Under the pieces are notes generated by a model. It did no database searches. It saw only the letters and a list, made by a program, of their open reading frames with translations, and was not told the DNA's origin. A stretch of 45,098 bases of DNA from a virus, in IMG/VR virus record IMGVR_UViG_3300048768_000063, positions 1-45,098 of that record; one strand, written 5' to 3'. Both the position numbers and the translations under genes were made by a program. Shown here in pieces: positions 9,297 through 17,277 of the stretch (the first letter of the stretch is position 1; each line of letters opens with the position of its first letter).

Positions 9297-10070
9297 TTAC
9301 TTGTCCGCCAGCTTCTGCGTCGGTGTCGCCTGGTCCGCATGCATCTGGACGTCGTGCGCCCGCTGCTGACTCTCTTGTTGGCTTGCCTGGACCGCGCCTT
9401 CAATGTCATCCAGCAGCGTCTTGCTTATCGGGTTGACGCCCAGGAGCGTACAGAGTTGCATCCGCAGCCACCACGGCGGGGACCACTTTTCGTCTTCCGC
9501 GACCTTCTCGGCCAGGCCGTTGCCAATCGCGCCCGCCAGCTCGGCGAAGATGGCCGGGAACATGGCCTGAAGGTGCTTGACCTCGCCACCAATCACTATG
9601 CCCTCGCCCATACGGTCGAGGATGCTCAGCGGATTTTGGGCCAGTTGCCACGCCCAGCCGAACTCGGCCCAATCACCCTTGCTCGGCTCATGCAGCTTCG
9701 GACCTGTGATCAACGCTTCGATTCGTCGAGGGAATACATCATTGAGATATTGAACACCGCGCGACCACACGAACGCACACGGGGCATGCAGTTCGGGCGG
9801 AACGGGAAGCAGCGACTCCGCCAGGGCGTCCTGGTCGATTCCCTTGGTCAGCTGCTTGTTGGTCTCGTGAAAGTCCGGCATCTCGACCAGCGCGGCTTGC
9901 GGCTTGGGCTTCTTCAGCTCCAGCAGCTCTTTGATTCGCTTCGGGATGGTATCGGGGAGCTTTCCCGCTCTGTGCAATTCTGCTATCGTAGGGGCCTTGG
10001 GAGACTTCGCCAGGGCATGAGCAACACCAAGCACAGCAACCAGACATTCGGCTTCAAAAACTGGGTCCAT
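9297..10070 (-). CDS. Hypothetical protein on the opposite strand of the virion block
   Basis: Read from ATG at 10070, the product has 257 residues; a GTG at 10100 in the same frame would add ten. Codon use and residue balance are clearly coding on this strand (for example LQAMFPAIFAELAGAIGNGL and WWLRMQLCTLLGVNPI), while the overlapping + frame is an Arg/Leu-rich shadow. Neither start has a good Shine-Dalgarno, and no family is recognised. The sequence is helical with two mildly apolar stretches. Reversed orientation inside a + strand structural operon suggests a later-acquired gene with its own control. Confidence 0.65.
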   Translation of the reverse strand: MDPVFEAECLVAVLGVAHALAKSPKAPTIAELHRAGKLPDTIPKRIKELLELKKPKPQAALVEMPDFHETNKQLTKGIDQDALAESLLPVPPELHAPCAFVWSRGVQYLNDVFPRRIEALITGPKLHEPSKGDWAEFGWAWQLAQNPLSILDRMGEGIVIGGEVKHLQAMFPAIFAELAGAIGNGLAEKVAEDEKWSPPWWLRMQLCTLLGVNPISKTLLDDIEGAVQASQQESQQRAHDVQMHADQATPTQKLADK

Positions 10071-10087
10071 AACTAGGAGAGTACGCC

Positions 10088-10519
10088 ATGTCCACGCCAC
10101 GAATCAAGCACTGTGAGGAAATCAAGGCCCAGGTCGTTCTTCCGGACAACTCGGGATACACGTGGCTGTTCGACAGCACGTACCTCGAAAAGTCGTTCAT
10201 GGAGGACGCCACCACCGGAAAATGCGCGCTCGGGAAATCGGCATCCGTCCCAACGGCAGGGCCAAAACGTGGAGGCGCGAAAAACTGTCGCGTGATGATG
10301 ACGGTATCGGTGACGACCACTGCCGCGACCCTGGTACGGTACAGACTCGACGGCGCCGGGACGTGGCAGCTTTACTCCACGACGACCCTCAATGCTGGCG
10401 ATACCCCGCAGAGCCTGACTTGGGACGTATCGTCTCCCGATGCCTTGATCGGAGTGCTGGCGGGCGCCACCGCCCCAACTGCCATCGCCACCACGTTCTT
10501 ACTGAAAGAACAGCCGTAA
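10088..10519 (+). CDS. Small beta-rich virion-type protein
   Basis: A 143-residue product with a good ribosome site (AGGAGAG about 9 bases upstream). The composition is Thr/Ala/Ser/Val-rich and beta-strand-like (VMMTVSVTTTAATLVRYRL), with an even spread of small residues typical of phage decoration or fibre domains. It lies between ejection and fibre-like genes. No family is recognised. Confidence 0.6.
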   Translation: MSTPRIKHCEEIKAQVVLPDNSGYTWLFDSTYLEKSFMEDATTGKCALGKSASVPTAGPKRGGAKNCRVMMTVSVTTTAATLVRYRLDGAGTWQLYSTTTLNAGDTPQSLTWDVSSPDALIGVLAGATAPTAIATTFLLKEQP

Positions 10520-10528
10520 GGAGCCACC

Positions 10529-11059
10529 ATGGCAAACCCAGTAGACATCATTGAAACGGCAGAGGGCGTGCCCATCACCGCTCCCCAAGCCGCCGCAGTC
10601 GCGAACCTGGCGGCGCAGGCGGCCAACACACTGACGGGCAACAACACCGGTAGTCCCGCTGCGGCTGGTGGGTTGACGGTTGCGCAGGTCAAGATGCTGC
10701 TGGCATATGTGGCGACCGACCTCAATCTGGATGCACTCGTCAGAGGCACAGCCATTGCCGACAGTTCAATCACGATCCACCCTGGCACTGACAAGGCGAG
10801 CCAGTACGTTCTGCCCGTTGCCACACTTTCGACGAATCGAACGACAATCCTCGACGGCGCGGGAACTCCAACGAGTGGGCACAGCGTTTGGCTCACTCGT
10901 CGCGATCTGACGGCAAACACTTGGACGATATCCGATAGCGCGCTCGGGGTAATCATCGTCCTGCCCGCTAGCCCAGCAACACCCGTCGCGGTCTGCGTGA
11001 AGTGGAATGGCTCCAACTGGGGTAGTGCCCCGTCGTCTGTCCAATACCTGACCGCGTAG
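10529..11059 (+). CDS. Tail-fibre-like small virion protein
   Basis: A 176-residue product preceded by AAGGAG. Residues 35-60 (TGNNTGSPAAAGGLTVAQVKML) resemble the linker and helix that repeatedly open phage fibre proteins. The remainder is Thr/Ser/Val-rich beta sequence including DKASQYVLPV and SGHSVWLTR. Genes on either side share the same ribosome-site spacing and beta-rich character, so this is probably a set of small fibre or decoration proteins. Function is inferred. Confidence 0.6.
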   Translation: MANPVDIIETAEGVPITAPQAAAVANLAAQAANTLTGNNTGSPAAAGGLTVAQVKMLLAYVATDLNLDALVRGTAIADSSITIHPGTDKASQYVLPVATLSTNRTTILDGAGTPTSGHSVWLTRRDLTANTWTISDSALGVIIVLPASPATPVAVCVKWNGSNWGSAPSSVQYLTA

Positions 11060-11068
11060 GAGACGCAA

Positions 11069-12079
11069 ATGCTGTTTGGTGGACGACGTATCTCAGGATT
11101 CATCACCAGATGGACTGTTGCGGGCGATGCGACGGCGCGCACCATTACGCTTCCGCTCGTCAATACGCGGGCAGAAGGCGCGCTCGCCTACAACTGTACC
11201 GTCGACTGGGGAGACGGCTCCGCGTTGTCGACTGTTACGACGTACAACGACGCCAACCGCGTTCACACGTATGCGAGCAACGGCACCTACAACGTTGAGA
11301 TCAAAGGCACCTGTGAGGGGTGGAGCTTCAACAACGGCGGGGACAAGCTCAAAATCGTAGCCGTCGTCAACTGGGGAACCGTCGGCGGTCACAACGGCTG
11401 GAAGTACCTGGCCCACGGATTCGACGGTTGCACAAACCTGACCAGTCTTGGTCTTGGTAGCATCCTAGCGAGAGGGACGGGTATTCTTACGGACGGGTTC
11501 GCTTACACATTCCAGAATTGCAGTTCGTTGGCTTCTCTCCCCGCCGACTTGTTCCGCTACAACACGGCGGTATCAGTGAACGGGTTCGCTTACACATTCC
11601 AGAATTGCACCAAACTGCAAGTGCCGTCTAACACGTTTTATGAACCTGGCGAGGAGGCGACACGCTTCCTTAACCAGGCATCTGACTTCACGTATGCATT
11701 TTGGCGCAATCCCTTCTCTGGCACGCAAGGCACAGCCCCTACATTGTGGCTATGCGACTACGGCGAAACCATCACGCTCGACGTTGCGCCCGTCACCGAC
11801 TGGGTAGGTGGTGACATCATCACAGGACAGACAAGTGCCACGACGGCGGTTGTAGTGGCGAAGGTCTCCACATATGTTTACAAGATCAAGCAGCACTTCG
11901 GAGTTTTCACACTCGGAGAAGTCATCGGCGTGACAGGCAACGCCAACAAACTTGCCGACCAAGGCGCTGCCAATCCAACCTTTGCGGGCGGGCCGGTCTC
12001 TGCCGGTTGCTTCGCCGGCGCTGGCAATTCAATCGCATCTCTCAGCAACTACAACGACATCCCTGCATCTTGGAAATAG
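11069..12079 (+). CDS. Fibre-like protein with PKD-type and BspA-like repeat segments
   Basis: A 336-residue product. Residues about 45-85 carry a PKD-like strand pattern (CTVDWGDGS, then VHTYASNGTYNVEI). Residues about 115-185 contain two copies of a Phe/Cys/Leu unit (DGFAYTFQNCSSL, NGFAYTFQNCTKL) like BspA/DUF285 surface repeats. Both modules are usual in extracellular binding proteins, so a host-attachment or fibre role is plausible. The C-terminal half is Thr/Gly-rich beta sequence. It has an AGGAG-type ribosome site and sits amid other small virion genes. Confidence 0.55.
   Translation: MLFGGRRISGFITRWTVAGDATARTITLPLVNTRAEGALAYNCTVDWGDGSALSTVTTYNDANRVHTYASNGTYNVEIKGTCEGWSFNNGGDKLKIVAVVNWGTVGGHNGWKYLAHGFDGCTNLTSLGLGSILARGTGILTDGFAYTFQNCSSLASLPADLFRYNTAVSVNGFAYTFQNCTKLQVPSNTFYEPGEEATRFLNQASDFTYAFWRNPFSGTQGTAPTLWLCDYGETITLDVAPVTDWVGGDIITGQTSATTAVVVAKVSTYVYKIKQHFGVFTLGEVIGVTGNANKLADQGAANPTFAGGPVSAGCFAGAGNSIASLSNYNDIPASWK
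11493..11609 (+). repeat. 30-bp direct repeat inside the fibre-like gene
   Basis: Identical 30-base copies lie at 11493-11522 and 11580-11609, both encoding the core GFAYTFQNC. The 87-base spacing is a whole number of codons, so this is a recent in-frame duplication of a BspA-like repeat unit. Confidence 0.95.
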
Positions 12080-12088
12080 GAGATCACC

Positions 12089-12511
12089 ATGGCCACGAAC
12101 ATCAATCTCACGACCAACATTCCCGTCGTCAACAACATTGCGAACATCGTCAAGTGGGGCGCAATTCACGCCGAAGACTTCGACACGGAGACGCCACCCT
12201 ACCTGATCATCAAAGTCCAGGCGTACGGGAGCGGAGCTGGCTCATCGTACCCCTACGCCAATGCCTTCACTCTCTGCATTCGCGATGGCAGCGCGCTATC
12301 GACGTGCCTGAGGGTGAAGGGCACACCACAGAAAATGGATGACCAGCTCGAAGTGTTTGACCAAGTCATCGGCGGGACCCCATACACGACCCTTGCGGCG
12401 CTGTACGCGGCGAACGTCACGGGAGGGGCAACAAACGCCAAGCGGCTGCAGGCACTACAGGGCGGGATGGTTGCGGCCGGGGCGGTGTCGGCAGCGTTCG
12501 CGGGAACATAG
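12089..12511 (+). CDS. Small virion-type protein
   Basis: A 140-residue product with an AGGAG ribosome site. The N-terminus, ATNINLTTNIPVVNNIANIV, and the Ala/Gly-rich C-terminus resemble the small structural proteins upstream. It ends the virion block: the next gene 63 bases on has a membrane segment. No family is recognised. Confidence 0.6.
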   Translation: MATNINLTTNIPVVNNIANIVKWGAIHAEDFDTETPPYLIIKVQAYGSGAGSSYPYANAFTLCIRDGSALSTCLRVKGTPQKMDDQLEVFDQVIGGTPYTTLAALYAANVTGGATNAKRLQALQGGMVAAGAVSAAFAGT

Positions 12512-12574
12512 CCTAGCCCATGCACCCCACCCACGAAAACACGCCGCGGCCGTTGACCTGATAGGAGTAGCACC

Positions 12575-12994
12575 ATGGGCCGCCGCCACGCAGGCAGCGA
12601 CGAGAAGACGCCAACGTCGGAGCATCCAGGACAGCATCGGCGCTGCGACGACGTGGACAACCGAGGTGCGGGACATCGATTGATAGACGACCTGCACATC
12701 CCCGCGCAGCGCGCGCTGCGGGAGTTCATCACGTTGATCATCACGATTGTCGTGGCGGTGGCAGGAACGGTGGGGACCGTGATCACTGCATACCGGGTAC
12801 TGCAATCCGCCGACGCCCAGGCGTCTGCGCGGATCAAACAGATCGAGGACCACGTCGCCACGAAAGCCGATTTGCACGCGCTCGCGCAAAGCCTGAGACT
12901 GTGCATCGTTCAGCCGTCGTCTTGTTTTGAGCTTGACGGCGCTGGGAAAGCGGCGAACCATACAATGTCTCCCACGAAAGGACCGACACCATGA
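12575..12994 (+). CDS. Single-pass membrane protein, lysis region
   Basis: A 139-residue product with an AGGAG ribosome site. A hydrophilic N-terminus of about 50 residues precedes one strong membrane segment (FITLIITIVVAVAGTVGTVI, about 51-70). A soluble helix rich in Ala/Gln/Lys (SARIKQIEDHVATKADLHAL) follows. The next gene starts in its stop (ATGA) and is also membrane-bound, and an endolysin is downstream, so a holin or spanin-like part in lysis is likely. Sequence alone does not decide which. Confidence 0.55.
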   Translation: MGRRHAGSDEKTPTSEHPGQHRRCDDVDNRGAGHRLIDDLHIPAQRALREFITLIITIVVAVAGTVGTVITAYRVLQSADAQASARIKQIEDHVATKADLHALAQSLRLCIVQPSSCFELDGAGKAANHTMSPTKGPTP

Positions 12995-13593
12995 CCAAAT
13001 TGCAAACCGTTTTGCTCGCCATCGCATCGGCTATCGCCGCTGCCGCCGTGTACAAGTTCGCGCCGGGGTTTGCCGACAACGCCCTGGCCCTTGGGCTGGC
13101 CGGCCTTTGCACTACTCTGCTCGGCTGGGCCAAGCAGCACCCCGACGACGCAAAAGCGCTGGAGGCCGCGAGCACCACGACTACCGTGTCCGAGACTGTC
13201 ACGAAACCCACCGAGGTCATACCCATCGCGGGAAACAAAGGCGTCGGCTACCCTGGCAAGGGTGGCGCGCTTCTGATCTTTCTCATCTCGGCGATGCTCG
13301 CTACTTCGTCCTGTGCGTGGTGGCAGAAGCACGGCCCGCAGATTGACTGCGCGGCGCTTGCGACCGTCGTGGACGCGCCCCAGCTCGTAGCCATCGTGGA
13401 GGGCTGCATGGCCATCGCGGTCACGCCTTCCGCTATCCCGGCGTGTGTGGCTGCGGCGGCTGAGTCCAAGTGGGCCTCGGACGTTCTCGGATGCTTCGAA
13501 CGGGCCGCACAGGGTAAGGCGAGCTGTCCCGCCTTCAAGGCCGGACAGATTAAGCTCAAGGCGATGCGGGCCAGCGCAGGGGCCAGCAAGTGA
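12991..13593 (+). CDS. Holin-like membrane protein with internal lipobox-like site
   Basis: A 200-residue product. Two apolar segments at about residues 5-22 and 30-46 form a holin-like hairpin. A Thr-rich linker follows, then a third apolar stretch at about 92-107 ending in a lipobox-like TSSC (Cys108) and a Cys-rich soluble domain. An N-terminal holin-like part joined to a lipoprotein-like part is unusual and might be a fusion, or hide an internal start for the second half. It is ATGA-linked to the previous gene and shares its stop with the GTG of the next. Confidence 0.5.
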   Translation: MTKLQTVLLAIASAIAAAAVYKFAPGFADNALALGLAGLCTTLLGWAKQHPDDAKALEAASTTTTVSETVTKPTEVIPIAGNKGVGYPGKGGALLIFLISAMLATSSCAWWQKHGPQIDCAALATVVDAPQLVAIVEGCMAIAVTPSAIPACVAAAAESKWASDVLGCFERAAQGKASCPAFKAGQIKLKAMRASAGASK

Positions 13594-13916
13594 CAAGGCC
13601 GCAAATCGCAGTCGCGCGCGGCATCGAGCAACAGCTCGATGCGCTGCCGCTCGATGACCGCATTGAGGTGCTGGTCAGCCTGCTGGTCTGGCTGGGGCCA
13701 GCGATTCAGGACGCACGCGAGCGAGTCGAGTACGAGGAAACACGATCAATTGGTGACCTACTGCTGTTCGCGCAGGCATACGTGGGGGCGCGAAGATCAA
13801 ACCTCAGCCCCATGGCCGCCGCTGATTGTGCAGCCAGCGAGGTATTTTTGCTCCGTTCGGTCGACGTGGGAAAACTTTCGCCCGCAGCCAGGATCTTGGT
13901 CGAGGGGATGAGATAG
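13590..13916 (+). CDS. Hypothetical protein
   Basis: A 108-residue product with a GTG start overlapping the previous stop (GTGA). It is predicted soluble and largely helical (IEVLVSLLVWLGPAIQDARE in the middle). No family is recognised. It is co-translated with the membrane proteins before it and precedes the papain-like peptidase. Confidence 0.6.
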   Translation: MTRPQIAVARGIEQQLDALPLDDRIEVLVSLLVWLGPAIQDARERVEYEETRSIGDLLLFAQAYVGARRSNLSPMAAADCAASEVFLLRSVDVGKLSPAARILVEGMR

Positions 13917-13927
13917 GAAGGTTAGTC

Positions 13928-14782
13928 GTGATCCACTTTCAGCGTCTTGGCCTAGACAAGCCCGCATCCGACTACCGCCCGCCGCGTGCAAAGCGCATGG
14001 TGATGCCATGGCATATGCACCCCAAGACGACGCGGTTCAGCCAGCTCACCGCGAGCGACCTCACGCCGCACATGCCCCCCATTGGCGACCAGAATCGCAT
14101 TGGAGCCTGCAGTGCCTACGGCACTAAGGATGGCATCTGGACGTCAATGTCAGCCGCCCAGTGTCCGCCTCCCGGGTATTTTGCGGCCCTCCCGCTGTAT
14201 CGGGCTGTCCGCTGCGTGGAGCGCAGCGGGCCGAGTGAGCCTCTCACCGATTGCGGCGCGGACCCAGATGACGTCCTGAAGGTCGCGCAAGTTTGGGGCA
14301 TCCAGACCTCGCAGCGAGAGTGCGGACAACCTGGCCCGTCCCGAGAACTCAGCCAGTACGAGGACCAGCACGTCAACGATGAGCCGACGTTGGAGGAGTT
14401 TCAGCAGGACGCGACGTTTCGGATCGTGGGCGGCTTCGATATCGTTTCGACTGGTGCCCAGCGGCTGCTCGACGTGAGCAACGCGCTTGCGAGTGGGTTC
14501 GCGGTGGGCATCTCGGTTGCCGCCAGTGACGACCGCTATCAGCAGTACGACGGCGGCATCCTGGCCGACCCGCCTGCGGGGGCAGAGTTGGATCACTACA
14601 ACTACCTAGCGGGACTCGACCTGTCGACGGGCTCCCCCCTGTTCGTGGGCGTGAATTCGTGGGACGTGGGATACGGCCGCGCGTGGGGCTCAGCCCCAGG
14701 CGGATGCTGGCTTGGCGGCTCGGCCATCATCCACGCGTCTGATCGCCTCGTCGTCTATGCCGTCCAAGGAGCCACCACATGA
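13928..14782 (+). CDS. Papain-like (C1 family) cysteine peptidase
   Basis: A 284-residue product. GTG at 13928 is chosen because AGGAAGG lies just upstream; the longer open frame has no such site. The C1 catalytic set is visible: Gln55 and Cys61 in PIGDQNRIGACSAYG, His223 in LDHYNYLAGLD, and Asn243 in GVNSWDVGYGRAWG, matching the papain NSWG..WG element. Papain enzymes cleave peptide bonds by a Cys-His pair. No signal peptide is seen. The setting, between membrane proteins and an endolysin, suggests attack on wall cross-links or host proteins at lysis. The family call is firm; the target is unknown. Confidence 0.8.
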   Translation: MIHFQRLGLDKPASDYRPPRAKRMVMPWHMHPKTTRFSQLTASDLTPHMPPIGDQNRIGACSAYGTKDGIWTSMSAAQCPPPGYFAALPLYRAVRCVERSGPSEPLTDCGADPDDVLKVAQVWGIQTSQRECGQPGPSRELSQYEDQHVNDEPTLEEFQQDATFRIVGGFDIVSTGAQRLLDVSNALASGFAVGISVAASDDRYQQYDGGILADPPAGAELDHYNYLAGLDLSTGSPLFVGVNSWDVGYGRAWGSAPGGCWLGGSAIIHASDRLVVYAVQGATT

Positions 14783-15054
14783 GACGCTTCATCTTCGCTC
14801 TCACGGTTTCGTTCTGTGGCTGCGGCGCCACGTGTGCGACCGGCATTCAGCCCGGGCCGCAGCCTACGCCGACGGCCGCCACGGCCTGTGACAACCTGGC
14901 CCGGCTGGGCTGCCCTGGCGGCATCGACTCGACATGCGTAGTCATCCTCCAACAGATGGTCGACCAGCACATGACCCGCATCGACCTGGGCTGCCTAACC
15001 GGCGCACAGACGCAGGATGCGGCGCGGGCGTGCGGCGGGGTGACGTGCCGATGA
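14779..15054 (+). CDS. Cys-rich exported protein or lipoprotein
   Basis: A 91-residue product ATGA-linked to the peptidase. It starts MRRFIFALTVSFCGCG: a positive N-terminus, a short apolar core and Cys at 13 and 15, compatible with a lipoprotein signal. The mature part is Pro-rich and then Cys-rich. A small lipoprotein next to lytic genes recalls an outer-membrane spanin, but this is a positional inference. Confidence 0.55.
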   Translation: MRRFIFALTVSFCGCGATCATGIQPGPQPTPTAATACDNLARLGCPGGIDSTCVVILQQMVDQHMTRIDLGCLTGAQTQDAARACGGVTCR

Positions 15055-15392
15055 GCCGCCGCACGAAATACGACTACCTAGTGGGCATTCGTGAAAAGCG
15101 CGAGGTATCTCCGTCTGGCCAGGGCGCCGCGAACTTCTGCGAGAACCACCGTAGCGGGTGCCCCACGTGGTCAATTGGGCAGAGGTTCTACAACCCCGGC
15201 TGCCGCATGTGCGAAGAGAAGGCCGAGAAAGACCCGACGCTGCGAACGGCCCCGACGGTGTCTGAGTTGTTTCGCCGGTACAAGGAATCCAAACGCAAGA
15301 GCGCGGCCGCGTTCAGCCGCGAGGTCGCGGCGAAGCGGGCACAGCGATTCGCGCGGCTCGGGCCGCTGGTGTTCAGGGGAGCCACACCGTGA
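15051..15392 (+). CDS. Small Cys-containing protein
   Basis: A 113-residue product from ATG 15051, which overlaps the previous stop (ATGA). Cys and His spaced as FCENHRSGCPTWS and NPGCRMCEEK could bind one zinc. The C-terminal half is basic and helical (KESKRKSAAAFSREVAAKRA), so nucleic-acid binding is possible. No family is recognised. Confidence 0.6.
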   Translation: MSRRTKYDYLVGIREKREVSPSGQGAANFCENHRSGCPTWSIGQRFYNPGCRMCEEKAEKDPTLRTAPTVSELFRRYKESKRKSAAAFSREVAAKRAQRFARLGPLVFRGATP

Positions 15393-15586
15393 CCGAAAAG
15401 CAAATTCGCGAACGATTGCAGCAGCTCGAAAAGGAGCTGGCCGATGAAAAGGCCAAGAACGAACGCGCGCAGCAGACCATCGCCGACCTGGCCCAGGCGG
15501 CGGCGTTCCCGCCGGCGCCGACCTTCACCTACTCGACGTTTACGGTCCCGCCGGCCAACCCGCCCAAGGGCAGCAAGGCGAGGTGA
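15389..15586 (+). CDS. Small coiled-coil protein
   Basis: A 65-residue product with a GTG start in the previous stop (GTGA). Residues 4-35 form a charged coiled coil (IRERLQQLEKELADEKAKNE), followed by a Pro/Thr tail. It sits directly before and overlaps the endolysin gene. Its role is unknown. Confidence 0.55.
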   Translation: MTEKQIRERLQQLEKELADEKAKNERAQQTIADLAQAAAFPPAPTFTYSTFTVPPANPPKGSKAR

Positions 15587-16185
15587 CCGACTACCCGCTC
15601 TGGCGACGCCGACCGCCCGCGACCTGGCCCAACGAAAGGCGAAATGTGAACATCCTCACTCAGTCAGCCCTCGACATAGCCCGTGGCTTCGTCGGCGTGA
15701 AAGAATCAGGCGGCAACAACTGCGGGCCAGAGGTCGAGGCGTGGCTGCGCCGGGTAGGGCTCGCGCCCGGCAACGCCTGGTGCATGGCGTTCGCCTGGTG
15801 CTGCGTCGACGATGCGTTCCGCAAGTTGGAGATCCCCAACCCGATTCGACCGTGCGCCTCGGTGGTGCGAACGTGGCACGCGCTACCGGACAACTGCAAG
15901 CTGACCGAACCGGCGCCGGGCGTGTGGGCGTTCCACCACGACAGCGCGAATCCCAACCTCGGGCACGTCGAGTTCATCGACGCCCTGGATCCGCTGGGCA
16001 AGGGGACCTACACCGTGGGCGGCAACACCAACAGCGAGGGCTCGCGCACCGGTGGCGGCGTCTGGCGGCACACGCCGGCGATTCGCCCGCTCGGATACTG
16101 GAACCTGGGCTTCGCGGACTACAGCGTCGTGGCGGCAATCTGCTTACCCACGGTAAGTACATCGGGACCGGACGTGATCCAGTAG
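15583..16185 (+). CDS. Endolysin with CHAP-type domain
   Basis: A 200-residue product. CHAP/NlpC-like hallmarks are the catalytic Cys67 in GNAWCMAFAWCC, His128 in NLGHVEFID and GGNTNSEG after it. CHAP enzymes cut peptidoglycan peptides or the amide to muramic acid. GTG 15583 overlaps the previous stop; a GTG at 15646 preceded by AAAGGCG would give 179 residues beginning NILTQSALD and may be the real start. There is no signal peptide, so it would need a holin such as the upstream membrane proteins. It is the last gene of the + operon, converging on a minus-strand operon. Confidence 0.8.
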   Translation: MTDYPLWRRRPPATWPNERRNVNILTQSALDIARGFVGVKESGGNNCGPEVEAWLRRVGLAPGNAWCMAFAWCCVDDAFRKLEIPNPIRPCASVVRTWHALPDNCKLTEPAPGVWAFHHDSANPNLGHVEFIDALDPLGKGTYTVGGNTNSEGSRTGGGVWRHTPAIRPLGYWNLGFADYSVVAAICLPTVSTSGPDVIQ

Positions 16186-16250
16186 CCACCGCGTCCAGAC
16201 ACGTGATACCATGGCGGCAAGCTGTCCGTTGGGCCCGCCCAGACTGTACG

Positions 16251-16288
16251 CCACCGGGCCGCTGTCAGTCGCATCAAGAGCCCGGTGG
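16251..16288. terminator. Candidate bidirectional terminator hairpin
   Basis: A perfect 9-base inverted repeat, CCACCGGGC and GCCCGGTGG, with a 20-base loop lies between the convergent endolysin gene and minus-strand operon. It has no U-run on either strand, so it is at best a weak or factor-assisted terminator. Confidence 0.35.
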
Positions 16289-16324
16289 AACCTACTTCCG
16301 TTTTGGAAATAGCTGCCGCTCTGC

Positions 16325-16504
16325 CTAATTCGCCCCCAACGCTCGGAGACAAAGTTCGTCAAGTTCTTCCACGGTCAGGCAGTTAAGAACCTCTGCGCTG
16401 GTAATGTTGATCCCAGCACCAGGCACGTACCACACCGCGAACGCCATCGACGGGACGAACCCATTCGCTGTCATCACGTCGATAATTTCTTTGTCTGAAA
16501 TCAT
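16325..16504 (-). CDS. Small hypothetical protein
   Basis: A 59-residue product from ATG 16504, which overlaps the stop of the upstream minus gene (ATGA). The sequence is balanced and apparently folded (MISDKEIIDVMTANGF, then VEELDELCLRALGAN). It is the last gene of the minus-strand operon; its function is not recognised. Confidence 0.6.
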   Translation of the reverse strand: MISDKEIIDVMTANGFVPSMAFAVWYVPGAGINITSAEVLNCLTVEELDELCLRALGAN

Positions 16505-16800
16505 GTAACCCTGGCCTTCGCCCACCTTGCCCGCGCTGCCTTCCCGGCCCGCGCCTTCCGTTGAGCCGGCGTGAGCTTCGCGGCGCTGGCCCTGCCGGCT
16601 TTGCTAGCGCGCTTCGCCCGCTGCTTCGGTGTGAGTTTCGCCGCGCTCGCCTTCCCGCCCTTGGCACCGAATAGGCTGGACGAGATGGCGTTGGCGCAGA
16701 TACGTGGGGCGGAAATCTTGGGGAAATGCGAGAAGAAGCACGCCGAGCAAACCGCGCTCCCCGGTGCGGCCTTGCGTGGGCAGAGAAGGCACGTCGTCAT
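16501..16800 (-). CDS. Zinc-ribbon protein with basic Ala/Lys repeat tail
   Basis: A 99-residue product. The N-terminus has CLLC and CSAC (residues 4-21), a likely zinc ribbon. Residues about 45-97 carry repeats of the GGKASAAKLTPKQR / KAGRASAAKL / KAARARWAKA type, known from small bacterial proteins and likely to bind nucleic acid. It is ATGA-coupled to the next gene. Its role in the phage is unknown. Confidence 0.65.
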   Translation of the reverse strand: MTTCLLCPRKAAPGSAVCSACFFSHFPKISAPRICANAISSSLFGAKGGKASAAKLTPKQRAKRASKAGRASAAKLTPAQRKARAGKAARARWAKARVT

Positions 16801-16861
16801 GACCTATCTGACCGCCAGTGCCAATGGCAGAGTGGGTGTCTCTCTGATTTTTCCGGGATGT

Positions 16862-17083
16862 TCAGCCGGTACACCGTGCTCTGCCGATTTTTGGTATCAT
16901 TGGTCCATCGTCTTCGTAGTAACATTTCCAGATGTCCATGTCGTGCGTGATCTTCTGTGCGCGATGGCAGCGCGTGCAACGGTAGGCGTTGACCTTCTTG
17001 GCTGGAGTGAGCTGCTGGTGCAGGAGCCTGCAGTAGACGGAGTCGCACAGCGACGGGACGGTCAGCGTGAGTTTCGTGCTCAT
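16862..17083 (-). CDS. Small zinc-ribbon-like protein
   Basis: A 73-residue product; its ATG overlaps the preceding stop (ATGA) and GGGGAAA lies upstream. The cysteine pattern is LCDSVYC and YRCTRCHRAQ, a probable zinc site. No family name can be given. It belongs to the minus-strand operon of Cys-rich small proteins and an HNH nuclease. Confidence 0.65.
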   Translation of the reverse strand: MSTKLTLTVPSLCDSVYCRLLHQQLTPAKKVNAYRCTRCHRAQKITHDMDIWKCYYEDDGPMIPKIGRARCTG

Positions 17084-17277
17084 AAAGTTTCCCCACGACT
17101 ACCCAGGGCAGCATCATCTTCTCCACATGTGGCGTCGTGGGCTCCCCCGGTCGCATGGAAATAGCAACACGTTTTCCCGTCGCGTGCGACGATCTCTTCG
17201 TCGGTATCTGCCCTCAATCGACCGTGTACGGGGCACACAGGTTCGTCACAAAATACATCGCAATTACACCTAGCCAT
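17080..17277 (-). CDS. Small Cys-rich protein
   Basis: A 65-residue product; GGAGGA lies upstream of the ATG and the stop overlaps the next start. Seven Cys and several His (CNCDVFCDEPVCPVHG, CCYFH) suggest metal binding. Unknown family. Confidence 0.65.
   Translation of the reverse strand: MARCNCDVFCDEPVCPVHGRLRADTDEEIVARDGKTCCYFHATGGAHDATCGEDDAALGSRGETL

Noticed and set aside
9243-10076. 277-residue + frame opposite the minus-strand gene
   Set aside because: It is rich in Arg and Leu with poor residue balance, while the minus frame has clear coding character.
15444-16328. 294-residue + frame over the endolysin
   Set aside because: Arg/Pro/His-rich shadow of the CHAP gene, which has its catalytic motifs in another frame.
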